DNA from: an uncultured Prevotellaceae bacterium
Lineage (GTDB): Bacteria > Bacteroidota > Bacteroidia > Bacteroidales > Bacteroidaceae
NCBI GenBank assembly: GCA_947306845.1
Contig: CAMZHP010000057.1
Span: 1-13,686 of the forward strand
Length of the DNA: 13,686 nucleotides
Direction: 5' to 3'
The notes below the pieces were generated by a model. That model worked only from the letters and a program-made list of their open reading frames with translations, made no database searches and was not told the origin of the DNA. Both the position numbers and the translations under genes were made by a program. Of this stretch, positions 6,849-12,228 are shown in pieces; the first letter of the stretch is position 1, and each line of letters opens with the position of its first letter.

Positions 6849-7696
6849 TGTGGCTTGGTGTTATTGATGTTGGTGCATTTATAGTATCGTTTGACGAGTT
6901 TCGAGCGCGGCGGCAAGCCCCACCGGATGCGCCGTTTGTCGCTCTCGATGGTCTTGTTTCGTGTGATGTTGGCTTTTTGCTGCATCAGTTTTCGTTCTTC
7001 TTGGGTCTTCTTGGCCATTTGTATTGCCGCAGCTTCTGCGGCATCGGTTAAGGCGAGGTTCTCCAGTGTGCAGTTGGTCCTGTCACCGTCGAGGAAGATG
7101 ACCCTCATGTCTTCTGGTATTTCCCCGTGGTGTTGTTCCCATACCAGCCGGTGTTTCTTCTGCATCCCGTGTTCCGTCTTCACATAGACATAACCGTCGT
7201 TGCGGACGGTCTCATAGCCGATGGGCTTGGTGTTGTGCGGGATGTTGCCCGGCTTGAAGCGTGTGGCTTTGGAATTCTCGATTTTCTCATGGGACATGAA
7301 GTCGGTCTGTCTCTTTCCCTTGTTCTTGGGAGTTGTCCCTTTCTTGAATTGTGTGGCCACGATGTTGGGATGCATGGCATGTTCTGCACCCACTTGTGAG
7401 AGGTAGGCTTTTGTCTTTCTCAGTCCGAGTCTATGCGCCTTGTTCTCCACGCTGTTGACCGAGGTGTGCAGCCTGTCAGCGATGGCTTTGTTCGGTGTCT
7501 CAGGGTATAGTTGCATCAGCAGGGCGAGGTCTTCTGCTGTCCAGTCGTGGCGTTGCACGGCACGTCTCAGCCCCAGGCATTGTGCCTTTGACTTCAGGGC
7601 GGCAATCGTCACCTGCAGTTGTGTGGCGAGTTGCTGCAGGTCAGCCGTGGGGTATCCGGCTTTTAGCTTTCTGATTTTCGAACGTGTCCAGGCCAT
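6845..7696 (-). CDS. HNH-type (homing-endonuclease-like) protein with two Myb-like repeats
   Basis: This 283-residue protein starts with two tandem helix-turn-helix repeats of Myb/SANT type (about 1-45 and 50-95; the second has DWTAEDLALLMQLYPETPN and ends KAHRLGLRK). A middle part has RFKPGNIPHNTKP (146-158) and GYVYVK (168-173), then an HNH_3-like core: KHRLVWEQHHG (181-191), VIFLDGDRTNC (199-209) and ENLAL (212-216). This layout is common in phage and mobile-element homing endonucleases. Oddly, the position that usually holds the central His before the I/L-D-G triplet is Phe201, so cleavage activity is uncertain unless His189 or His190 substitutes. The C-terminal 60 residues are basic and may bind DNA. 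The gene is coupled to the membrane protein downstream and follows the SLOG gene after 21 bases. Confidence 0.75.
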   Translation of the reverse strand: MAWTRSKIRKLKAGYPTADLQQLATQLQVTIAALKSKAQCLGLRRAVQRHDWTAEDLALLMQLYPETPNKAIADRLHTSVNSVENKAHRLGLRKTKAYLSQVGAEHAMHPNIVATQFKKGTTPKNKGKRQTDFMSHEKIENSKATRFKPGNIPHNTKPIGYETVRNDGYVYVKTEHGMQKKHRLVWEQHHGEIPEDMRVIFLDGDRTNCTLENLALTDAAEAAAIQMAKKTQEERKLMQQKANITRNKTIESDKRRIRWGLPPRSKLVKRYYKCTNINNTKPQ

Positions 7697-7717
7697 GTTG
7701 ATAGACAGGTTATAGAT

Positions 7718-8098
7718 TCACCTTATCACCCTCACCTGAAGGTGATGTTGTTGGGCGCGTCGTATCATGTCAAGTGTTCCCCTATTGGCCACGCCAAAGA
7801 GGGGGAACGCGATGAGTGCGTCTGCGAACCTTGCCATCTTCTCGTTGCGTATCGGGCCGGCAGCCTTGCCGTACATTTCCCAGTCGGCAGGGAAGTGTAC
7901 CACTTTGAGATGATGTCGCCAAGCGTATCTTTCGCCCAGTGCATCAGCTCCCCGTGCGTCACCGCAGACGATGACCACCTCACATTCAGGGTCGTTCAAC
8001 TTGTTGGCCAGTATGCTGTCGCATTTCGCCACCAGCTTATTGTAGTTGCAGTAGTATCGTGAGCCTGCTATGATGACATGAAATTTTTGCATAGACAT
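7718..8098 (-). CDS. DUF2493/SLOG-family nucleotide-binding protein
   Basis: This 126-residue single-domain Rossmann-like protein belongs to the DUF2493 (YspA-type) branch of the SLOG superfamily, relatives of DprA and LOG. Motifs are IIAGSRYY (9-16), VVIVCGDARGADALGERYA (41-59) and KAAGPIRNEKMARFADALIAF (78-98), with NRGTLDMIRRA (105-115) near the end. SLOG domains bind or process nucleotides and nucleotide-derived signals. This subfamily is frequent in phages and integrative elements, but its biochemical role is largely unknown. It is in line with the HNH gene downstream and the 155-aa gene upstream. A strong GC hairpin lies in the 36-bp gap upstream of it. Confidence 0.8.
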   Translation of the reverse strand: MSMQKFHVIIAGSRYYCNYNKLVAKCDSILANKLNDPECEVVIVCGDARGADALGERYAWRHHLKVVHFPADWEMYGKAAGPIRNEKMARFADALIAFPLFGVANRGTLDMIRRAQQHHLQVRVIR

Positions 8099-8111
8099 GG
8101 AGTGTTGGGAT

Positions 8112-8130
8112 GGGGGAGGGTTGCTCCCCC
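8112..8130. other. GC-rich hairpin between two operon genes
   Basis: GGGGGAG (8112-8118) and CTCCCCC (8124-8130) form a perfect 7-bp stem with a 5-base loop, four bases after the stop of the 155-aa gene and 14 bases before the ATG of the SLOG gene. On the plus strand TTTCTTA follows, so it would read as a terminator for antisense transcription. On the minus strand no T-run follows, so it is more likely an mRNA stability or attenuation element. Confidence 0.45.
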
Positions 8131-8134
8131 TTTC

Positions 8135-8602
8135 TTAGATGTGGTAGTCGAGCATGGCGCCGATGTGGAGTGTGGTGTATTTCTCGGTGGCGACGTCCTT
8201 GATGAACTGGTTGAGTCCCATTAGTTCGTTCTCGAAGTAGAAGAGAGCGTTTCCTCCAAGGTAGTTCTCTATGGAGTGCTCAAGAGTGTAGGTTTCCTTC
8301 CAGTTGATGATATTGTCCTCGTTGAGGGCGTTGGCATGGTCTCGGATGGTGTTGACCATTCGTCTGAGTATGGTCTTGACCTGTTCCCGGTTGATTTTGA
8401 TGGTTCGTTTGTCCCTGTTCACGGTGAACAGTTCCTCTGGTGTGTCGTGTTGGAGACTGTCGAAGCCATCCTCGTCCTCTCGTTCGTCACCTATCCAGTC
8501 GATGCCGAATTTTCCGTAGTCACTCTCTGCGATGTCATAGGAGGAGAGGTAGTCGTCTTTAGTCATCCTCTTCCTGCTGATTTGAAAAATGGTGCTGTGC
8601 AT
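8135..8602 (-). CDS. Hypothetical acidic protein, 155 aa
   Basis: I do not recognise this family with certainty. The N-terminus MHSTIFQISRKRMTKDDYL precedes an acidic stretch (GDEREDEDGFDS, 38-49) and a mostly helical remainder with KINREQVKTILRRM and SIENYLGGNALFYF. There is no signal peptide or membrane segment. The first ATG is preferred because TIFQISRKR looks like a conserved start, but Met13 (8566) remains possible. The gene lies between the structured repeat (8704-8840) and the SLOG gene. No TAnnTTTG promoter is visible in the 38 bases upstream. Its role is unknown; position and direction suggest mobile-element cargo. Confidence 0.65.
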   Translation of the reverse strand: MHSTIFQISRKRMTKDDYLSSYDIAESDYGKFGIDWIGDEREDEDGFDSLQHDTPEELFTVNRDKRTIKINREQVKTILRRMVNTIRDHANALNEDNIINWKETYTLEHSIENYLGGNALFYFENELMGLNQFIKDVATEKYTTLHIGAMLDYHI

Positions 8603-8885
8603 AACTTGAAATGTTTATTTGTTTTGTTCTTTTTCATTTCCCTTTCGTCCTTGCTGCCTTATGCAGCTTTCGCGTCCGGGCGTTGTTATTACGCCGCCAT
8701 TCAAAGATGACATGGAGTGTGAGACATTCGGAAGGTTCGAGGGTTTGTTGGTTGTGGCATCGTTCACAACCGATAGGGAAGAAAACCTTGAAAACCGATG
8801 TCGGGAGCGACGTGTTGTTTATCTTTGCGAAGTAATGACACGACGGGCGTGGAGGTGACATGGTTATGGGAGTCGGTGGTTAGAG
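8603..8885. other. Gene-less gap holding repeat copy 2
   Basis: This 283-bp interval separates the 303-aa and 155-aa genes of the leftward operon. Its main content is the structured repeat at 8704-8840. A minus-strand open frame (8634-8861) crosses it but is rejected as a gene. The repeat's TATCTTTG (8820-8827, plus strand) looks like a -7 box facing against the operon, without a clear -33 box. Confidence 0.6.
8704..8840. repeat. Structured intergenic repeat, copy 2
   Basis: This is the full-length partner of bases 1-134. It contains a perfect 7-bp hairpin, GGTTGTG (8750-8756) with CACAACC (8765-8771), and a longer-range pairing of GGTTT (8742-8746) with AAACC at 8783-8787 or 8792-8796. Copy 1 has different bases in the longer-range arms but can still pair them. 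It ends with TTTATCTTTGCGAAGTAATGACA-type sequence shared with copy 1. The outer boundary upstream of 8704 cannot be set because copy 1 is cut there. Confidence 0.6.
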
Positions 8886-9797
8886 CTATTCAGCGACAAT
8901 CTTGTAGATGCCGCTATATTCGTCGTACCATACCCATTTGTTGTCGATGAGGGTTTTCCACAGTTGTGGAAATTCAAAAGGGTCAATGTCCAGCTTATGA
9001 TGGAAATAGTCTAGTATTCGCTTTTTTGTTGTCTTGCCGTTTTTGGTGTAATTATTGTCTAGTCTCATATCAATAAGCGTCCTCTTTATTGTTTCTTCAG
9101 AATAATCAGCCAGTTCATTGAATGAACCTGAGGCGACTCCCCACAAAAAGTTCAAATGTTCAGAGATCTTTTTCGTTACCTCATTGGGTTTCTTATTGGT
9201 GCAGATGTTGATTTCCAATTCGGTCATGTAGTCACCCAGTATTATCCTTAAATCCTCAATGAGTTGGAAAAAGCCTTTTATCTTGGGATTCGTCATATTT
9301 GGAAAGAGTTCGGCACACACATTCATTTCCTTACAAATCAGTTTGAGTTTTGTGAATTCATCGTTATCCATGTTGACTTCAGCTTCAATTCTAACCATTT
9401 CTGGTGGAGTGACGGTGCAACCATTGTCTTTTATGATTTGGGCGAAATCCTCAAATATTTCTTTGTAGTTGTAATCGACCTTATCACAGTTAAGATTTAT
9501 CATATTACAATCTATGATGATGTTGACGATTTTCAGCCATGGTATGTTTTGGTCTCCTTGCCTGATGTTCAGGGGCCATACTTTACCATCGGGGTGGAGG
9601 GTCGGGTCGTATGGTAGGCCAGGTGGATAGTCCCCTGTATCTACGACAGGTATCGATTGATAATCTTTAGATTCAGCTTCTGTGGGCATGAGTAAGGTTG
9701 CTATCTGTAGGCATACCTGATTGTATGGTTCACCTATGTAAACCAAGGGGTAGGGAGGCTGCAGGGGCAGCAGGTGTGAGGTAAGAATTGTTTTCAT
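8886..9797 (-). CDS. Hypothetical protein, 303 aa
   Basis: I assign no family. The N-terminal part is proline-rich (LLPLQPPYPLVYIGEPYN, 9-26) with a PPGLPYDPTLHPDG stretch (58-71). The middle (about 85-200) is mixed and acidic with several cysteines, including LNCDKVDYNYKEIFEDF. The C-terminal third (about 205-303) is helical with EVTKKISEHLNFLWG, a basic KNGKTTKKRILDYFHHKL and a tryptophan-rich end (NKWVWYDEY). There is no signal peptide or membrane helix. Base composition is visibly more AT-rich than the neighbouring genes, which suggests separate acquisition. It starts 12 bases after the 63-aa gene and is probably cotranscribed. The C-terminal basic helix-like part could bind DNA, but this is a guess. 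Confidence 0.65.
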   Translation of the reverse strand: MKTILTSHLLPLQPPYPLVYIGEPYNQVCLQIATLLMPTEAESKDYQSIPVVDTGDYPPGLPYDPTLHPDGKVWPLNIRQGDQNIPWLKIVNIIIDCNMINLNCDKVDYNYKEIFEDFAQIIKDNGCTVTPPEMVRIEAEVNMDNDEFTKLKLICKEMNVCAELFPNMTNPKIKGFFQLIEDLRIILGDYMTELEINICTNKKPNEVTKKISEHLNFLWGVASGSFNELADYSEETIKRTLIDMRLDNNYTKNGKTTKKRILDYFHHKLDIDPFEFPQLWKTLIDNKWVWYDEYSGIYKIVAE

Positions 9798-9809
9798 TGG
9801 AATTGAGTG

Positions 9810-10001
9810 TTAGTTATCGTTATTGACTATTGAAGTTTTCCTTTTGGGGGATCGAGGGTTGAAGATCCGGCTGATTTCATTGTTGAGGTCAGATGAGAAT
9901 TGTATCAGTTCCTCGATGTCGTTCAGGATGATGTGTTTTTTGTAATATCCCAGTTCCAGTCGAACTTTCCCGTCATCGAGTATGGTGACCTTGACTCTCA
10001 T
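9810..10001 (-). CDS. Hypothetical small protein, 63 aa
   Basis: This 63-residue protein has an N-terminal beta-rich part (MRVKVTILDDGKVRLELGYY) and a short helix with LNDIEELIQFSSDLNNEI, ending in a basic, Pro/Ser-rich tail. A longer frame opens at 10097, but the start at 10001 is chosen because its ATG overlaps the stop of the 126-aa gene as ATGA (10001-9998), indicating translational coupling. The extra upstream residues lie inside the other gene. No family is recognised. It may act with the 126-aa protein, since the two are tightly coupled. Confidence 0.6.
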   Translation of the reverse strand: MRVKVTILDDGKVRLELGYYKKHIILNDIEELIQFSSDLNNEISRIFNPRSPKRKTSIVNNDN

Positions 10002-10378
10002 AGGTTTGCCCCTCTCCATTTGAGTCTGAGATACAGCGACGTGGCTTCGTAATAGTTGTGCTGCAGGACATGGATGGAGTTGGCTTTGAAGTCCCATGTC
10101 TCACCGTTGTAGTCCCTGACGCAGAACCAGTAGTTGTCGCCTTCCTTTCCTTTGATGGTCATGCCCTCGCGTGGCAGGGAGAATTCCTCGATGGTCTTCC
10201 TGGAGATACGGACAGGTCCCAGTTCCTCGTATTTGTAGATGTCTCCATCGACGGTGGCGATTTCAAAGTCATCCATGCTTGCAATTCTCACGGGCCAGAA
10301 GCACTTGTTTCTGACATAGACCCAATCTCCGACATGGAGGTTGTAAGGGGTCATTTGGTTTGTGTTTTCTCTAGTCAT
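9998..10378 (-). CDS. Hypothetical protein, 126 aa (mobile-element type)
   Basis: This 126-residue cytoplasmic protein opens with a beta-rich, SH3-like stretch (LHVGDWVYVRNKCFWPVRI, 14-32) and continues with a YKYEELGPVRISRKTIEEF segment and an ANSIHVLQHNYYEATSLYL segment (98-116). The layout (a "layout/setting" strand, a P-I/V-x-L/I-S/T segment and a final H-x-L-Q-N/H-x-Y helix) resembles small proteins I know from Bacteroidales mobile elements, but I cannot name a Pfam family. Met9 (10354) is an alternative start. The stop overlaps the ATG of the 63-aa gene. It follows the NDT/ASCH gene after 86 bases with no clear -7 box between them. Confidence 0.65.
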   Translation of the reverse strand: MTRENTNQMTPYNLHVGDWVYVRNKCFWPVRIASMDDFEIATVDGDIYKYEELGPVRISRKTIEEFSLPREGMTIKGKEGDNYWFCVRDYNGETWDFKANSIHVLQHNYYEATSLYLRLKWRGANL

Positions 10379-10464
10379 TGCTTTATTTTTTTAGTGTGAA
10401 AAATCGTTGGTTGTTGGATTCCGTGATACTTCTTAGCTTTGGGTTATGGTTATGGGGAGTAACA

Positions 10465-11418
10465 TTAGATGCTGGTGATGTCTCCCAGCTGTAGAATGAA
10501 CACCTCTTCATGTTTCGGTGCACCCCATTTCGTTTTTCCGTAGCCCACGTGTATGCCCATCATCTCCACGAACAGCGGGGTGTTGGTGTATCCCCGTCTG
10601 AAGCAGATGTGCGTGTAGGGTTTGGGGATGATGGTGCCGTCGGTGATGAGTGTGCTGATGTGGATTCCCTTTTCTTCCCATTCCTTCAGCATCCTGTCAG
10701 GGATGTTGTGGCTTGTTTCCTTTTCCTTTCCTTTTCCATTTCTATTTCGGGTTTTGTTATCCATTATTTTTTCATTCCCATTTCCTTTTCCGTTCCTGGT
10801 TTCATATCCGTTTTCTTTTCTGATTTCTGTAGCGTTTACATTGATTTCGGGCGAAAGGGAGAAGAGTCTTTTGGTCCAGTAGGGCTTGATTTCGCGGTAT
10901 TCCTCTTTTTTGGTCTTGTGGAGGATCATGTCATAATAGGTGTTTTCGAGGACCAAGTTAAGCACTTGGAACTCTTTCGGTTTGTGGTCGAGGGAGTCGA
11001 GGTAGGCAATCAGTTCCTTGGGCGTGGTGACCACCTTGTCGAAGAGTTTGTACATCAGTTCGGCTTCCTGCGGCTGCATCATCGCCGCCACGACTTTCTT
11101 TCCTTGACCCGCCATGAACCCTGCCTGAGCGTGTGCGGACTTCCCGCAGGGTAGCAGCAGGACGCAGATGTCAGCGTCTGTCATGGCTTTAAGCCCATTG
11201 TTGAACCCCACTTCGGCTATGGGGTGGGAGAGAGCGGACATGTATTGCGTGATGTCCCATTTCTTCCACTCCGGGTCTATCTCATCCCATCGGTAGTTGT
11301 TCGGGGCATCGTTGGGGTGTCTGAAGTCATAGACCTGGTGTCCATGGCTACGGATGAGGTTGACAATCTGTTGTTGGTTGTCGTTACGCCAGCTGCTGGC
11401 CACGTAGATTCTCGCCAT
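10465..11418 (-). CDS. Nucleoside 2-deoxyribosyltransferase-like / ASCH fusion protein
   Basis: This 317-residue protein has two domains. Residues 1-145 match the nucleoside 2-deoxyribosyltransferase-like family: IYVASSWRNDNQQQI (4-18), HQVYDFRHP (27-35), HPIAEVGFN (65-73), DADICVLLLPCGKSAHAQAGFMAG-type core (81-104). In this family the nucleophile is the Glu of SAHxEAG; here that position is Gln98 (codon CAG), so the domain may bind but not cleave. Residues 153-317 form an ASCH domain (MILHKTKKEEYREIKPYW, then CFRRGYTNTPLFVEMMGI and FILQLGDI), interrupted by a low-complexity Gly/Asn/Lys/Glu insert (about 200-238). ASCH domains bind RNA or modified nucleosides. It is the first gene of the leftward operon, with a hairpin ending three bases before its ATG. 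Confidence 0.8.
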   Translation of the reverse strand: MARIYVASSWRNDNQQQIVNLIRSHGHQVYDFRHPNDAPNNYRWDEIDPEWKKWDITQYMSALSHPIAEVGFNNGLKAMTDADICVLLLPCGKSAHAQAGFMAGQGKKVVAAMMQPQEAELMYKLFDKVVTTPKELIAYLDSLDHKPKEFQVLNLVLENTYYDMILHKTKKEEYREIKPYWTKRLFSLSPEINVNATEIRKENGYETRNGKGNGNEKIMDNKTRNRNGKGKEKETSHNIPDRMLKEWEEKGIHISTLITDGTIIPKPYTHICFRRGYTNTPLFVEMMGIHVGYGKTKWGAPKHEEVFILQLGDITSI

Positions 11419-11421
11419 TGC

Positions 11422-11450
11422 CTTGTCGTGATTTGGTGTCAGCCGACAAG
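11422..11450 (-). promoter_or_regulatory. Hairpin just before the NDT/ASCH start codon
   Basis: CTTGTCG (11422-11428) and CGACAAG (11444-11450) form a perfect 7-bp stem with a 15-base loop. On the minus-strand mRNA it ends three bases before the ATG at 11418-11416, where it could block ribosome loading. Confidence 0.45.
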
Positions 11451-11530
11451 ACAGCGTAAGGTATTTGACAGGTGTTCATGATGTCGGTAACAAATGGTTA
11501 TACCATGACATCTCATCGTATGGAAAATGG

Positions 11531-11591
11531 GGCAAGGTCGTACTTACGAAAGGGTACAATCCTGCCAACCTTGCCATTTGTGTGGCAAGGT
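11531..11591. repeat. GGCAAGGT repeats forming alternative hairpins
   Basis: ACCTTGCCA (11568-11576) and TGGCAAGGT (11583-11591) form a perfect 9-bp stem with a 6-base loop. A further GGCAAGGT at 11531-11538 can pair with the same ACCTTGCC arm, so two mutually exclusive folds exist. No T-run follows in either direction. Confidence 0.5.
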
Positions 11592-11812
11592 ACTCCTATT
11601 AAAGAAAATAGATGGTGATGCGCCGTCGGTGAGGACGGAAATTTCCCGTTTTCAAATTATAAAAGTATCCATGTGAAGAGAGTCAGCTTGAAGTATTACA
11701 AGTCCGAAGTTTCCAGGCAACGGACCGCCGGGAGAGGGTAGGGAAAAGGAATGTCCCCTGAAGAATCTATTTGCAGATGGGCTGTTGCTTGCCCATGCAA
11801 CACTTGCGGATG

Positions 11813-11820
11813 CAAAAGTA
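11813..11820 (-). promoter_or_regulatory. Possible minus-strand -7 box upstream of the cargo operon
   Basis: The minus strand reads TACTTTTG, a full match to TAnnTTTG, about 395 bases before the NDT/ASCH ATG. No TTTG is found 19-21 bp upstream. It is one of two candidates (with 12124-12131) for the leftward operon promoter. Confidence 0.4.
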
Positions 11821-12004
11821 ATATATTTTGGTGAAAAAGGGTTATTTGAGAGGGGAAAAGTGAGAATTTATTTGGTTTTTGCGATGGTTAGAGTTGTTTG
11901 GAGGGATGTATGGTAAATTTAGGAGGTAATATGTGAGGGAGGGGAAATCAATGCGTTTGTATCGTGGCATGCTCTTGAAAATGGGAATGGGGTCTGCATA
12001 GATA

Positions 12005-12118
12005 GGGAAAGATGGATGGTATTTTCCTGCTGTCCCTCATAGCAGCAGCGAACAATCAGCCTGTGGGAATACTCACCTTTCAAGGCTACTACTTCACACG
12101 ATACACATCCATCTTCCA
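12005..12118 (-). ncRNA. Candidate structured RNA (three-way-junction fold)
   Basis: On the minus strand a 10-bp perfect outer stem (AAGATGGATG at 12115-12106 with CATCCATCTT at 12018-12009) extends by two more pairs across a one-base bulge. An inner stem GTATT/AATAC (12072-12068 with 12023-12019) abuts the outer stem, and a terminal 6-bp hairpin CTGCTG/CAGCAG (12048-12043 with 12032-12027) has a 10-base loop. About 33 bases on the 5' side form the junction. The fold begins six bases after the -7 box at 12124-12131, so the transcript's 5' end would coincide with the outer stem. I match it to no known RNA class. It may be a free small RNA or the start of the cargo-operon leader. Confidence 0.4.
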
Positions 12119-12123
12119 GGTAG

Positions 12124-12131
12124 CAAAGTTA
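12124..12131 (-). promoter_or_regulatory. -7 box in front of the structured RNA
   Basis: The minus strand reads TAACTTTG, a perfect TAnnTTTG box. The nearest TTG upstream is 22 bases away, slightly far for a -33 box. The surrounding 18 bases repeat the hydrolase/WYL promoter (3517-3534) with one mismatch. Confidence 0.55.
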
Positions 12132-12173
12132 TGTAAATCCCCGATAGGGAAAGCAATATATATATACGTATAT

Positions 12174-12208
12174 TTTGAAGGATAAACAAGAGTAAAATCG
12201 TATTTTTG
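12174..12208 (+). promoter_or_regulatory. Promoter of the PriCT/DUF6371 gene
   Basis: TATTTTTG (12201-12208) fits the -7 consensus and lies 20 bases before the ATG at 12229. A TTTG at 12174-12177 is 23 bases upstream, a little longer than the usual 19-21, so the -33 box is weak. Confidence 0.6.
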
Positions 12209-12228
12209 CAGTCAATAAAGGAAGTGAT

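Larger units (their letters stand above)
12001..12153. repeat. 11-bp direct repeats bracketing the structured RNA and its promoter
   Basis: GATAGGGAAAG occurs at 12001-12011 and again at 12143-12153. The 131 bases between them hold the -7 box and most of the three-way-junction fold. The core GATAGGGAA also occurs in both structured repeats (near 63-71 and 8772-8780). Confidence 0.5.
11419..12228. other. Gene-less, hairpin-rich divergent intergenic region
   Basis: No convincing coding frame exists in these 810 bases. The region holds a minus-strand -7 box at 12124-12131 followed by a three-way-junction fold (12005-12118), a second minus-strand -7 box at 11813-11820, a series of hairpins down to 11422, and the plus-strand promoter of the DUF6371 gene. 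Other short stems are GTCCG/CGGAC (11702-11706 with 11721-11725) and CCGTC/GACGG (11623-11627 with 11634-11638). It could be a long structured 5' leader of the cargo operon, a non-coding RNA locus, or an origin-type region of a mobile element. Confidence 0.6.

Noticed and set aside
8634..8861. 75-codon minus-strand open frame across repeat copy 2, partly similar in translation to copy 1
   Set aside because: The two copies differ by offset indels and the conserved CCCTATCGG block is read in different frames, so the conserved unit is nucleic acid, not protein.
10002..10097. Longer start for the 63-aa gene
   Set aside because: The extra residues lie wholly inside the 126-aa gene, and the ATGA overlap at 9998-10001 gives a natural coupled start.
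10510..11154. 214-codon plus-strand frame rich in Phe, Val and Ser
   Set aside because: It is the antisense shadow of the NDT/ASCH gene, whose domains are recognisable.
12005..12118. Retron-type msr/msd RNA
   Set aside because: The outer inverted repeat and hairpins are suggestive, but no reverse transcriptase gene is present in the window.
11419..12228. tRNA, tmRNA, RNase P, CRISPR array or classical iterons
   Set aside because: No tRNA cloverleaf, known conserved RNA core, regularly spaced repeat-spacer units or tandem iterons were seen.
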